A stretch of DNA of 64,000 nt. Origin: Cacconaster sp033811195 (GTDB lineage Bacteria > Bacteroidota > Bacteroidia > Bacteroidales > UBA932). Both the position numbers and the translations under genes were made by a program. Below the pieces are notes generated by a model. It made no database searches. It worked only from the letters and a program-made list of their open reading frames with translations, and was not told the DNA's origin. The stretch spans positions 1 through 64,000 of the forward strand of contig JAPXOZ010000001.1 in assembly GCA_033811195.1 (NCBI GenBank), read 5' to 3'. Below are positions 1 through 9,143 of this stretch, in pieces. Position 1 is the stretch's first letter; each line of letters opens with the position of its first letter.

Positions 1-194
1 GCTGATATGAGGATTACGTCAAATTCAGTCTGTTCAGCTTCTGCTGCACCGGCACCGCCTTCGCTGGCTGCTACAACTACTGCAGCAGCTGCAGGTTCGA
101 TTCCGTACTCTTCTTTAAGAATATTTGCAAGTTCTTGAACCTCTTTTACGGTAAGATTAACCAGTTCTTCCGCAAGAGCTTTGATGTCTGCCAT
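1..194 (-). CDS. rplL: 50S ribosomal protein L7/L12, partial (C-terminus beyond window)
   Basis: The reverse complement from the ATG at 194 reads MADIKALAEELVNLTVKEVQ and continues into an Ala/Glu-rich hinge. This is the N-terminal dimerisation helix pair and flexible hinge of L7/L12, the ribosomal stalk protein that recruits elongation factor GTPases. About 64 codons are present; the globular C-terminal domain lies outside the window. It is the last visible gene of the secE-nusG-rplKAJL cluster and follows rplJ by 40 bp, the usual arrangement in which L10 and L7/L12 are co-expressed. rpoB would be expected next on the minus strand. Identification is firm; only completeness is limited. Confidence 0.95.
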   Translation of the reverse strand, partial: MADIKALAEELVNLTVKEVQELANILKEEYGIEPAAAAVVVAASEGGAGAAEAEQTEFDVILIS

Positions 195-234
195 GATTAT
201 TTATTGATTTTAATTATTATTATTACTATTTAAA

Positions 235-753
235 CTATTCTTCGGCAACTTCTTTCTTTGCCTCCTGCAGAGCGGAAACGATCCTTCTGATAGGTGACTG
301 GAGAAGACCGATTATATCTCCGATAAGTTCATCGTGAGACTTGATATTTACAAGAGTAGCGAGGTGATTTGCACCGACATATGCACACTCCTGAAGATAT
401 GCGCTCTTGAGCTCAGGTTTGCCGAATCTGGCTCCAAATTCCTTGATAATCTTGGCGGGAGCACTTGGAACGTCGGTAAACATGATCGCCGTCGAGCCTT
501 TTAGGGTAGGATATAGAGTCTTGATTTCTTCGTTGTTGATGCCTTTACCTTCAGCGTCCAGGCCTTCGAGAGCCCTATGGAGGAGAGTATTCTTTACAAC
601 GATGAGCTTTACCTCTTTTTCAAAGCAAGCACGACGGAGATTTGATGTATTTTCCGCATTGAGACCTGAAAGATCCGCAAGGTAGAAATTAGGGTTCTCC
701 GCTATTTGTGCTGCTATGGTTTCAATAATCTGAGCTTTTTCTTCTTTTCTCAT
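235..753 (-). CDS. rplJ: 50S ribosomal protein L10
   Basis: A 172-residue protein of normal L10 length. The N-terminus (MRKEEKAQIIETIAAQIAEN) and the following Lys-rich segment with VVKNTLLHRAL are the RNA-binding domain that anchors the stalk on 23S rRNA. The C-terminal helix, which carries the L7/L12 dimers, ends IVSALQEAKKEVAEE. L10 also represses translation of its own operon in many bacteria; no leader structure could be confirmed here. It lies 14 bp downstream of rplA and 40 bp upstream of rplL on the same strand. The ATG at 753 is the only sensible start. Confidence 0.97.
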   Translation of the reverse strand: MRKEEKAQIIETIAAQIAENPNFYLADLSGLNAENTSNLRRACFEKEVKLIVVKNTLLHRALEGLDAEGKGINNEEIKTLYPTLKGSTAIMFTDVPSAPAKIIKEFGARFGKPELKSAYLQECAYVGANHLATLVNIKSHDELIGDIIGLLQSPIRRIVSALQEAKKEVAEE

Positions 754-767
754 AACATTCGAATCTT

Positions 768-1469
768 TTATTCAACAGCACTTATTGACTTGCTATCTAC
801 ACTAATACCAGGGCCCATAGTGGAAGAGAGATATATACTCCTCACATATGTGCCTTTGAGAGCCTGCGGTTTGAGTTTGATGATGGTGTTGAGCATTTCA
901 ACGGCATTCTCCGCAATTTTCTGGGCGTCAAATGACACCTTTCCAATAGCTGCGTGGATAATACCCTGTTTGTCAACTTTAAAATCAATCTTACCTGCTT
1001 TCACTTCTTTAACTGCCTTGCCGACATCCATGGTTACGGTACCGGATTTGGGATTCGGCATCAAGCCGCGAGGACCCAGAATACGACCGATAGCACCAAC
1101 TTTTGCCATAACAGAGGGAGTACAGATAATGACATCAACGTCAGTCCAACCGCCTTTGATCTTTTCAATATAATCATCAAGACCAACAAAGTCTGCACCT
1201 GCTTCTTGAGCTTCTTCCTCTTTATCAGGTGTACACAGAACCAATACGCGAGTTACCTTGCCTGTACCATGAGGAAGAGTCACGACGCCGCGTACCATCT
1301 GGTTAGCCTTACGAGGATCAACACCCAAACGAACAGCCAACTCAACCGAAGCATCAAACTTGGTGAAGGAAGTCTCCTTTACCAGAGCACACGCCTCGAG
1401 GAGCTTGTACTGCCTGCCTGAGTCAACTTTGGCAACTACTGCCTTCTGATTTTTTGTCAATTTACTCAT
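768..1469 (-). CDS. rplA: 50S ribosomal protein L1
   Basis: A 233-residue protein matching bacterial L1 in length and order. It starts MSKLTKNQKAVVAKVDSGRQ. The hallmark GRILGPRGLMPNPKSGTV sits in the middle, followed by the segment that closes the two-domain rRNA-binding fold. L1 forms the mobile L1 stalk near the ribosomal E site and can act as a translational repressor of the rplK-rplA mRNA. It follows rplK with a 12-bp gap and precedes rplJ with a 14-bp gap, consistent with co-transcription. Nothing unusual is seen. Confidence 0.97.
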   Translation of the reverse strand: MSKLTKNQKAVVAKVDSGRQYKLLEACALVKETSFTKFDASVELAVRLGVDPRKANQMVRGVVTLPHGTGKVTRVLVLCTPDKEEEAQEAGADFVGLDDYIEKIKGGWTDVDVIICTPSVMAKVGAIGRILGPRGLMPNPKSGTVTMDVGKAVKEVKAGKIDFKVDKQGIIHAAIGKVSFDAQKIAENAVEMLNTIIKLKPQALKGTYVRSIYLSSTMGPGISVDSKSISAVE

Positions 1470-1481
1470 AGCGTGGTGATT

Positions 1482-1928
1482 TTATTGTACATCGGCAGGA
1501 AATTCACCTTCAACATTGATACCCATACTGCGAGCAGTACCGGCTACCATATTCATTGCTGATTTCTCGGTGAATGCATTAAGATCCGGCATTTTTTCCT
1601 TGGCAATCTCACGTATTTGATTCCAAGTAATGGTAGCAACCTTTTTCCTGTTGGGCTCGGGAGATCCGGCCTGTACTTTTGCAGCCTCTTTTACGAGAAC
1701 GGCTACAGGAGGCTCCTTTACAACGAAAGAAAAAGACTTGTCACTGTAAACGGTAATTACCACAGGTAATACCTTGCCGGCTTTGTCTTGAGTGCGGGCA
1801 TTAAACTGCTTGCAGAAGTCCATGATATTCACACCCTTGGAACCGAGGGCCGGCCCTACGGGAGGTGAAGGATTGGCAGCTCCGCCTTTGATCTGCAGTT
1901 TAATAAACCCGGCAATTTCTTTAGCCAT
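1482..1928 (-). CDS. rplK: 50S ribosomal protein L11
   Basis: A 148-residue protein starting MAKEIAGFIKLQIKGGAANP, with the Pro-rich PPVGPALGSKGVNIMDFCKQF that marks the L11 N-terminal domain. The C-terminal rRNA-binding domain ends with GTARSMGINVEG. L11 binds the GTPase-associated region of 23S rRNA and is needed for the stringent response through RelA-type enzymes. It sits 15 bp after nusG and 12 bp before rplA, in the order conserved across bacteria. Length and sequence are complete. Confidence 0.97.
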   Translation of the reverse strand: MAKEIAGFIKLQIKGGAANPSPPVGPALGSKGVNIMDFCKQFNARTQDKAGKVLPVVITVYSDKSFSFVVKEPPVAVLVKEAAKVQAGSPEPNRKKVATITWNQIREIAKEKMPDLNAFTEKSAMNMVAGTARSMGINVEGEFPADVQ

Positions 1929-1943
1929 AATGTCTTTTGTTTA

Positions 1944-2552
1944 TTATTCTTTTGTTACCTGAGCAAAATTTAACTCAATGACTGACTTCCTGCCGAAGAT
2001 TCTTACCATAACCTTGAGTTTTCTTCTCTCTTCGAGAATCTCCTCAACATTACCGCTAAAATCTTTGAAAGGACCGTCAATAATCTTTACAGCTTCTCCC
2101 ACAACAAAAGGTACCAAGATCTCACCATCCTGATCACTCAATTCGTCCACACGACCCATTATGCGGTCAATCTCTGACTGGCGCACAGGGTTGATGACTC
2201 TCTCCTTGCCTTCAGTAAGGAAACCGATGATATTGGGAAGCTCGCGGAGGCCATCCTGGGCGATGCCGAGGATTTCCTTCTCAAACCTCTTACGTTCGTC
2301 TGCGTCATCCGGATTGTCCGACTTGAAAGAGGGGAATGTAATTTCCACAAAGAGATAACCGGGGAAAAAATTGCGCTCAGCGCTTACACGCTTGCCATTT
2401 TTAATCACAAAATACTTTTCAGTAGGAACGAGGACATCGGTAATATGCTTAAGCATTCCCTTGCCCATCTCCTTTTCAATATATTCTTTGGCGATTTTCT
2501 CTTTGTTGCCAATTATACGGACAACATACCATTTCTTGGTGATTTCACTCAT
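1944..2552 (-). CDS. nusG: Transcription termination/antitermination protein NusG
   Basis: A 202-residue protein. The N-terminal NGN domain opens with KKWYVVRIIGNKEKIAKEYI and contains FFPGYLFVEI, the conserved segment that contacts the RNA polymerase clamp. The C-terminal KOW domain contains VGEAVKIIDGPFKDFSGNVE. NusG couples transcription to translation and modulates pausing and Rho action. It is somewhat longer than E. coli NusG (181 aa), mostly from an insert in the NGN domain, where a charged stretch follows the first beta strands. Its position between secE and rplK is conserved. The secE stop is 4 bp from its ATG. Confidence 0.96.
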   Translation of the reverse strand: MSEITKKWYVVRIIGNKEKIAKEYIEKEMGKGMLKHITDVLVPTEKYFVIKNGKRVSAERNFFPGYLFVEITFPSFKSDNPDDADERKRFEKEILGIAQDGLRELPNIIGFLTEGKERVINPVRQSEIDRIMGRVDELSDQDGEILVPFVVGEAVKIIDGPFKDFSGNVEEILEERRKLKVMVRIFGRKSVIELNFAQVTKE

Positions 2553-2556
2553 AACA

Positions 2557-2745
2557 TTACAGTTGGTAAAGACCGGTCATAATGGTTTTGATAACGAAAT
2601 CAATAAGCCAGATTACAACTGACAGAATCAGCGTGCAGACCATAACCAGAATAGCTGACTGCTGAAGCTTGCTCCAGGTCGGCCAGGCAACCTTTGTTGT
2701 AAGTTCTTTGTAAGACTCTTTTACGTAAGTTCCTAATTTGCTCAT
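2557..2745 (-). CDS. secE: Preprotein translocase subunit SecE
   Basis: A 62-residue protein with one membrane segment (roughly residues 28-57, AILVMVCTLILSVVIWLIDF) preceded by the amphipathic cytosolic helix with TKVAWPTWSKLQQ, the SecE signature. It stabilises SecY in the translocon. The short single-TM form is typical outside Gammaproteobacteria. It starts about 80 bp downstream of tRNA-Trp and is followed 4 bp later by nusG, the standard arrangement. Confidence 0.94.
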   Translation of the reverse strand: MSKLGTYVKESYKELTTKVAWPTWSKLQQSAILVMVCTLILSVVIWLIDFVIKTIMTGLYQL

Positions 2746-2825
2746 TGTTATTATTTTGTTGGCAAAAACAATTGGAAGCGGTTGTTTTGCCGGTTAATAA
2801 CATACCGACGCGTAACCATCGGTAT

Positions 2826-2899
2826 TGGCAGGGGAAGAGAGATTCGAACTCCCATCTATGGTTTTGGAGACCATTATTCTACCCTTGAACTATTCCCCT
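2826..2899 (-). tRNA. tRNA-Trp (CCA)
   Basis: The reverse complement folds into a full cloverleaf. The acceptor stem AGGGGAA pairs with TTCCCCT, the anticodon loop CTCCAAA carries CCA, and the T loop is TTCGAAT. The 3' CCA is encoded. It lies between tuf and secE, a widespread position for this tRNA. Confidence 0.96.
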
Positions 2900-2902
2900 G
2901 GG

Positions 2903-2944
2903 AAAACAAGAGGGTGGCGCGTATATATGTCACCCTCCTGTTTT
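2903..2944 (-). terminator. Hairpin between tuf and tRNA-Trp (terminator or processing site)
   Basis: Arms at 2903-2916 and 2931-2944 pair over 14 bp with one G-U-type mismatch (core GAGGGTG/CACCCTC). Read on the minus strand the hairpin follows the tuf stop by 12 nt and ends in TTGTTTT just before tRNA-Trp. It may be a weak terminator or attenuator that lowers secE-nusG expression relative to tuf, or a processing site that frees the tRNA. Confidence 0.5.
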
Positions 2945-2956
2945 TCGTATTGTTGA

Positions 2957-4144
<1,188 letters not shown>

Positions 4145-4173
4145 AATTTTGTTTTTATATTGTTATTAGTTGC

Positions 4174-4248
4174 TGGAGCCGGTGGAGAGAATTGAACTCT
4201 CGACCTCTTCCTTACCAAGGAAGCGCTCTACCCCTGAGCTACACTGGC
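4174..4248 (-). tRNA. tRNA-Thr (GGT)
   Basis: Cloverleaf on the minus strand with anticodon stem CTTCC/GGAAG, loop TTGGTAA (anticodon GGT) and T loop TTCAATT. CCA is encoded (4174-4176). The acceptor stem GCCAGTG/CACCGGC has one A-C mismatch at the fourth pair. It lies immediately upstream of tuf, like E. coli thrT. Confidence 0.93.
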
Positions 4249-4262
4249 GTTATTTCAATTTG

Positions 4263-4335
4263 AGCGGAAGACGAGGTTCGAACTCGCGACCCTCAGCTTG
4301 GAAGGCTGATGCTCTACCAACTGAGCTACTTCCGC
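4263..4335 (-). tRNA. tRNA-Gly (TCC)
   Basis: Minus-strand cloverleaf with acceptor GCGGAAG/CTTCCGC, anticodon loop CTTCCAA (TCC) and T loop TTCGAAC. The 3' CCA is not encoded. It corresponds to glyT in the E. coli tRNA-tufB order. Confidence 0.95.
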
Positions 4336-4351
4336 TTAATTACAAAAAAAG

Positions 4352-4434
4352 TGGGGAGAGCAAGATTCGAACTTACGAAGGCGTACGCCAGCAGATTTAC
4401 AGTCTGCCCCATTTGGCCACTTTGGTATCTCCCC
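4352..4434 (-). tRNA. tRNA-Tyr (GTA)
   Basis: Minus-strand class II tRNA of 83 nt with acceptor GGGGAGA/TCTCCCC, anticodon GTA in loop CTGTAAA, and the long variable arm expected of tRNA-Tyr. CCA is not encoded. It lies between tRNA-Thr(TGT) and tRNA-Gly(TCC). Confidence 0.95.
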
Positions 4435-4456
4435 ATAATTTACAATCTTTCAAATG

Positions 4457-4530
4457 AGCCGACAGAGGGATTCGAACCCACGGCCTGCTGATTACAAATC
4501 AGCTGCTCTGGCCAACTGAGCTATGTCGGC
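4457..4530 (-). tRNA. tRNA-Thr (TGT)
   Basis: Minus-strand cloverleaf with acceptor GCCGACA/TGTCGGC, anticodon stem CTGAT/ATCAG, loop TTGTA (anticodon TGT) and T loop TTCGAAT. It is the first gene of the tRNA-tuf operon, about 11 nt after the predicted transcription start. Confidence 0.95.
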
Positions 4531-4547
4531 TTTCCAAATTGGGAGTG

Positions 4548-4578
4548 CAAATATATGCCAATTATCTCAATCAGCAAA
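4548..4578 (-). promoter_or_regulatory. Bacteroidetes-type promoter of the tRNA-tuf-secE-nusG-rpl cluster
   Basis: On the minus strand: TTTG (4575-4578), 19 nt, then TATATTTG (4548-4555), an exact TAnnTTTG -7 box. The predicted start near 4541 lies about 11 nt before tRNA-Thr(TGT). Confidence 0.75.
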
Positions 4579-4607
4579 ATTTTTCGGGAAATTATGCATT
4601 TTTTTCG

Positions 4608-5858
4608 TTACCATAATAGAGTTCCTATCCTAAAGGCAACGAAAGCGAAGAGCCATGCAACCAGAAGAGTAGTGATTATGGAAATCAGGGACCATTTCCA
4701 ACTGCCGCTCTCGCGACGTATGGTAGTGGCAGTCGCAACACAGGGAATATATAGCAACGAAAATACCATAAAAGAAAGAGCGTTAGCCCGATTGACAGTG
4801 TCATCGGATGCTATCCTCGCTGAAAGTGCTGTGGTATCCAACTCCTCACCGCTCTCCTGATATAAAACCCCAAGAGTGCTGATAATAAATTCCTTAGCTG
4901 TGATACCGGCAATCAATGCCGCACTCATTTTCCAATCAAATCCCAGAGGGGTCATTATGGGTTCCACTGCTTGACCAAAGCGATGAAGGTAAGACGGAGA
5001 AGCCTCCTCTTCCGGAACACCCTCATTAATAGGAAAGTAATCCAGTGCCCAGACAATCACCACAGCCAACAATACTACCGTACCTATTTTCTTAAGATAC
5101 TCTGATGCTGCACTCCACATACCTCTCAGGGCTCTTCGAAGGTTTGGAGCCTTTAACGGAAGCAATTCGGTCTCATAATCCTCGGATTTTTCCCTAAAAA
5201 AGATCCTTTTGTTGATAAGCGCTATTACAATACCGGTCAGAATACCACCCAGATAAAGGAGCATCATCACCAGAGTACTATGTTTAGGGAAAAATATCCC
5301 CGAAAAAAGCAGAAATGTAGGAATGCGCGCACTACATGGGATGTAGGGAATCATCATCATAGTAAGGATGCGGTCTCCGCGCCTCTTGATACTTCTTGTC
5401 GCCATTATGGCCGGCACGTTGCAACCGAATCCCATCAGCAATGGAATAAAGGAACAACCGTGAAGACCGATTCCGTGCATATACTTATCCATCAGTTTGG
5501 CCGCTATAGGCAAATATCTTGTCTCCTCAAGCAGAAAAATAAAGAAAAAGAGTATGAGAATATTAGGCAGGAATGCCAATACCGCACCTATACCATTAAT
5601 TATGCCGTTTTGAAGAAAATCCAGAAGCCATCCATCTTGCATCTTTTGCCCGAGAAAGAATGAAAATTTTCCCATCAGAGCCTCAATCCATTGTTGAGGG
5701 TAGGAACCGAGCTTAAAAGTAGAGAAGAACATCAGCCAGATGACAGCTAGAAAAATCAGAAGACCCCAAAATTTGTGAGTCAGCAATGGAAAATCGCCAT
5801 CACTCTCGCCTCCCATGTTATGTATACCTCTGGTATGATCGTGTCTGCGTTTAGCCAT
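4608..5858 (-). CDS. FeoB-like membrane gate protein lacking the GTPase domain
   Basis: A 416-residue polytopic membrane protein resembling only the C-terminal membrane half of FeoB. It has the Gate-type segments GFGCNVPAIMATRSIKRRGD and IPCSARIPTFLLFSG, ITAKEFIISTLGVLYQ, and a C-terminal IPCVATATTIRRESGSWKW. The Cys residues after GFG and in IPCVAT sit where FeoB has its conserved membrane cysteines. The N-terminus is only a short His/Gly-rich tail, followed directly by LLTHKFWGLLIFL, the junction that in FeoB comes after the G domain and spacer. The preceding DNA is dxs, so the gene is not a frameshifted remnant of a full FeoB. Its ATG overlaps the dxs stop by 8 bp, implying translational coupling. 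Fe(II) transport is plausible; the missing GTPase would have to come from elsewhere. Confidence 0.8.
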   Translation of the reverse strand: MAKRRHDHTRGIHNMGGESDGDFPLLTHKFWGLLIFLAVIWLMFFSTFKLGSYPQQWIEALMGKFSFFLGQKMQDGWLLDFLQNGIINGIGAVLAFLPNILILFFFIFLLEETRYLPIAAKLMDKYMHGIGLHGCSFIPLLMGFGCNVPAIMATRSIKRRGDRILTMMMIPYIPCSARIPTFLLFSGIFFPKHSTLVMMLLYLGGILTGIVIALINKRIFFREKSEDYETELLPLKAPNLRRALRGMWSAASEYLKKIGTVVLLAVVIVWALDYFPINEGVPEEEASPSYLHRFGQAVEPIMTPLGFDWKMSAALIAGITAKEFIISTLGVLYQESGEELDTTALSARIASDDTVNRANALSFMVFSLLYIPCVATATTIRRESGSWKWSLISIITTLLVAWLFAFVAFRIGTLLW

Positions 5859-7716
5859 CTATGAGTGCTTTTAATATTCCATCAACATCATATCCGCACT
5901 CCTTGTGAAGTTGCTCAGGTGTGCCCTGGCCAACAAATTTGTCCGGCATCCCAAGTCCTATAACCTTGCAGGGAAGGTTATGGAAAGCCACATACTCCGA
6001 CACCGCACTATAAAGACCGCCGAGGAGTGCGCCATCTTCGAGTGTCACAATGCGGTTCACTTTGGAGCAGACCTCTTCAAGGAGATTTTCATCAATCGGC
6101 TTTAGGAACCTCATGTTGCAGTGAAACACGCTAACCCCCCTCCCTTGCGCTTTCTTTACAGCAAGGGAACCATTGTGACCTATGGCGCCTATACTCAGCA
6201 AAGCCACATCATTCCCTTCCTGAAGAACGACTCCACGTCCTGGCTCAATTCTCTCGAAAGGCTTATTCAGCCAGGCTGTTCCATTTCCGGTACCGCGTGG
6301 ATACCTTATTATGATAGTGCCGTACTCCGGTAGTGTTGCGGAATACATCATATTGCGCAGTTCTAGCTCGTTGAGAGGAGCTGCTATCATCATATTGGGT
6401 ATCGGTCTGAAGCATGAAAAGTCAAAAGCACCATGGTGAGTGGGTCCATCTTCTCCAACAATGCCTGCCCTATCAAGACAGAGAACGACCTTGAGCTCCT
6501 GCAGGGCAACGTCGTGAATTACATTGTCATATGCACGCTGGGCAAATGAAGAGTATATATTGCAGAAAGGTAGCATACCTGCAGCTGCCAGACCTGCAGA
6601 GAATGTAACTGCGTGCTGCTCGGCAATTCCCACGTCAAAAACACGGTCAGGCATCTCAGCCATCATTATAGTCATACTACATCCGGTGGCCATAGCAGGC
6701 GTTATGCCTATAATTTTCTCATTGCCCTTTGCAAGGTCAAGGAGCGTCTGTCCGAATACATCCTGGAATTTTGATGCACCCGCCTTGCTTGAGATTCTGG
6801 CACCTGTTGTCGGATCAAACTGGCCCGGCGCATGCCAAACCGTCTGATTGTCCTCGGCCGGTTTGTAGCCTTTGCCTTTTTTGGTTATAACATGGAGTAG
6901 TTTTGGTCCTTCAATCTCTTTCAAGCGACCCAATATATCAACCATTTGCTCTATGTCGTTGCCATCCACTGGACCGAAGTATCTGAACCCCAAAGAGTCA
7001 AAAAGATTGCTCGCACTAGTATTGCGCAATATGCCCTTTTTGATGTATTTGAGGAAATTTTGGACACGTGTGCGAATCTTTCTAGCACCGAGACGATCCC
7101 AGATCGTCTTCTTTATACGATTATATTTGCGGCTGGTAGTCACCTTCATAAGGTGATTGTGCAGCGCTCCTATGCTTTTATCAATTGAAATCTGGTTATC
7201 ATTGAGGATCACCAGAAGATTGGTCTTGAGGGAACCTGCATTATTGAGTCCTTCGAAGGCCAATCCACCTGTCATGGAACCATCACCTATAACTGCTACA
7301 AAATGATCTTTGCTTCCCTGCATCTGCGCACCCACAGCCAATCCAAGCGCTGCTGAAATGGATGTGGAGGAGTGTCCTGTACCGAATACGTCATATTCGC
7401 TCTCCGAACGCTTGGGAAAGCCACTGATACCACCCGCCTTACGATTGGTCTTAAAAGCCTCACGCCTACCGGTAATAATCTTGTGTGCGTATGCCTGATG
7501 ACCTACGTCCCAGACTATTTTATCGTTCGGGGTATTAAATACCTTGTGCAGTGCCACCGCAAGTTCCACTACTCCAAGACTGGCTCCAATATGACCAGGG
7601 TTTTCAGCACAGCAGCTGACAATATACTCCCTTAGCTCAGAACACAACTGCTCAAGCTCCTTGGGCGACAATTTTTTTATGTCTACTGGGGACTCTATTC
7701 TTTCAAGCAACGTCAA
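5851..7716 (-). CDS. dxs: 1-deoxy-D-xylulose-5-phosphate synthase
   Basis: A 621-residue enzyme of full family length. It condenses pyruvate and glyceraldehyde 3-phosphate, with thiamine diphosphate, to start the MEP isoprenoid pathway. Visible features are GHIGASLGVVELAVALH near the N-terminus, KIVWDVGHQAYAHKI, the TPP/Mg motif VIGDGSMTGGLAFEG with LNDNQISID, then the transketolase pyrimidine domain (DVGIAEQHAVTFSAGLA) and C-terminal domain. The only start in frame is TTG at 7716, preceded by AGGAGGTG at good spacing (7721-7728). That is a strong Shine-Dalgarno for a phylum that mostly does without one. It follows purA by 10 bp and overlaps the FeoB-like gene by 8 bp. Confidence 0.95.
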   Translation of the reverse strand: MTLLERIESPVDIKKLSPKELEQLCSELREYIVSCCAENPGHIGASLGVVELAVALHKVFNTPNDKIVWDVGHQAYAHKIITGRREAFKTNRKAGGISGFPKRSESEYDVFGTGHSSTSISAALGLAVGAQMQGSKDHFVAVIGDGSMTGGLAFEGLNNAGSLKTNLLVILNDNQISIDKSIGALHNHLMKVTTSRKYNRIKKTIWDRLGARKIRTRVQNFLKYIKKGILRNTSASNLFDSLGFRYFGPVDGNDIEQMVDILGRLKEIEGPKLLHVITKKGKGYKPAEDNQTVWHAPGQFDPTTGARISSKAGASKFQDVFGQTLLDLAKGNEKIIGITPAMATGCSMTIMMAEMPDRVFDVGIAEQHAVTFSAGLAAAGMLPFCNIYSSFAQRAYDNVIHDVALQELKVVLCLDRAGIVGEDGPTHHGAFDFSCFRPIPNMMIAAPLNELELRNMMYSATLPEYGTIIIRYPRGTGNGTAWLNKPFERIEPGRGVVLQEGNDVALLSIGAIGHNGSLAVKKAQGRGVSVFHCNMRFLKPIDENLLEEVCSKVNRIVTLEDGALLGGLYSAVSEYVAFHNLPCKVIGLGMPDKFVGQGTPEQLHKECGYDVDGILKALIDG

Positions 7717-7719
7717 CGG

Positions 7720-7730
7720 ACACCTCCTAC
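7720..7730 (-). promoter_or_regulatory. Strong ribosome-binding site deciding the TTG start of dxs
   Basis: On the minus strand TAGGAGGTG lies 5-6 nt before TTG at 7716 and overlaps the purA stop codon. No ATG or GTG exists in the dxs frame near this position, so the SD supports the TTG start. Confidence 0.7.
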
Positions 7731-8989
7731 CTAATTATAGTTTGAGCCCTGTCGGGGCCAATAGAGATAATTTTTATGGAAACACCAGTCTCCTGTTCTA
7801 TAAACTTAACATAACGTATGAACTTTTGAGGAAGTTCTTCCTCTGTGCGCGCTATGCTGAGATCTCTCTGCCAGCCTGAGAACTCACGATATACGGGAAT
7901 AACTTCAGCAGAGATGTCATATGGTACCTGTGAGCACTCTTTCCCATCAACGATATATGATGTTGCCACCTTTATTATGTCGAATGTGTCAAGAACATCG
8001 GATTTCATCATTATCAGATCTGTAACACCATTGATCATAATAGCATATTTGAGGGCTACAAGATCAAGCCAACCGGTACGACGGGGACGACCGGTGGTGG
8101 CACCGAATTCAAATCCACGGCGACGGAGTTCTTCCCCTCTCTCATCAAAGATCTCCGTTGGAAATGGACCACTACCCACTCTGGTACAATAGGCCTTAAA
8201 GATGCCATATACACGGTCCACACATTTAGGAGATACTCCGAGCCCGATACAGGCACCCGCGCAAGCGGTAGATGATGAGGTCACAAAAGGGTATGAGCCG
8301 AAATCGATATCAAGCAGCAAGCCCTGTGCACCCTCAGCAAGTACTTTTTTGCCGGAACTTAGCAATTCGTTGATCATATATTCGCTATCAACAATATTAA
8401 AACTCCTGAGATACTCCACAGCTTCGAGCCATTGTTCCTCATTTTGCATAGGATCATATTCAAAGTCATACTGCTTGAGATATATGTTATGTTGCTCTTT
8501 GAGCGCGTTGTATTTGGAGATGAAGTCCGGTGCGAGGATATCACCTACCCTAAGTCCGTTACGACCGATCTTGTCCGTATATGTAGGGGTAATACCCTTG
8601 AGAGTAGATCCAATCTTTGATGCTCCTTTGGCAGTCTCCTGGGCAGCATCTATTGTGCGGTGTGTGGGTAAAATCAGATGGGCCTTTTTGGAAATGGCAA
8701 GACGTTCCCTGACAGGAACGCCCATTTTTATAATGGCTTCACACTCTCCCTTGAAAATAATGGGATCCAGCACGACGCCGTTACCTATAATATTTGTAGC
8801 ATTAGCGCGAAAAACTCCTGAAGGAACAGTATGCAATACGATTTTATTGCCTTCAAAGTGAAGAGAATGTCCAGCATTGGGCCCTCCCTGGAAACGAGCT
8901 ATGACAGGATATGTGTCTGCAAGCACATCAACGATTTTTCCTTTGCCTTCATCACCCCACTGGAGTCCCAGAACTACATCAAGTGTCAT
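7727..8989 (-). CDS. purA: Adenylosuccinate synthetase
   Basis: A 420-residue enzyme that joins IMP and aspartate using GTP in AMP biosynthesis. The N-terminal glycine-rich loop WGDEGKGK (residues 11-18) includes the catalytic Asp. GGPNAGHSL supplies the catalytic His, and TTTGRPRRTGWLDL-type residues (here GATTGRPRRTGWLDLVALK) occur in the middle. Length matches the family. It is the promoter-proximal gene of purA-dxs-feoB-like on the minus strand and diverges from the MFS gene at 9144 over 154 bp. No convincing -7 box was found for it. Confidence 0.97.
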   Translation of the reverse strand: MTLDVVLGLQWGDEGKGKIVDVLADTYPVIARFQGGPNAGHSLHFEGNKIVLHTVPSGVFRANATNIIGNGVVLDPIIFKGECEAIIKMGVPVRERLAISKKAHLILPTHRTIDAAQETAKGASKIGSTLKGITPTYTDKIGRNGLRVGDILAPDFISKYNALKEQHNIYLKQYDFEYDPMQNEEQWLEAVEYLRSFNIVDSEYMINELLSSGKKVLAEGAQGLLLDIDFGSYPFVTSSSTACAGACIGLGVSPKCVDRVYGIFKAYCTRVGSGPFPTEIFDERGEELRRRGFEFGATTGRPRRTGWLDLVALKYAIMINGVTDLIMMKSDVLDTFDIIKVATSYIVDGKECSQVPYDISAEVIPVYREFSGWQRDLSIARTEEELPQKFIRYVKFIEQETGVSIKIISIGPDRAQTIIR

Positions 8990-9079
8990 AATTTATAAAT
9001 ATATGGATTTTGAAATAACACGCTAAGGTACAACTTATATTCCAAATGCAGAAATAAAACTGAGAGGCTCCAATTATAT

Positions 9080-9110
9080 TTTGCCGTTTCGTTGAAATGC
9101 ACTATTTTTA
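9080..9110 (+). promoter_or_regulatory. Probable promoter of the MFS transporter pair
   Basis: TTTG at 9080-9083, 19 nt, then TATTTTTA at 9103-9110, one base short of TAnnTTTG. The predicted start near 9117 gives a leader of about 27 nt before the ATG at 9144. Confidence 0.5.
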
Positions 9111-9143
9111 GCACTTCTTTGAAAATTTTTAAAAAAGATAATT

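Noticed and set aside
706..1173. Plus-strand open frame of 155 codons over rplA/rplJ
   Set aside because: Antisense to highly conserved ribosomal protein genes; composition and sequence are not protein-like.
4608..7716. Frameshifted full-length FeoB
   Set aside because: The DNA upstream of the gate half is an intact dxs gene in its own frame, so there is no broken G domain.
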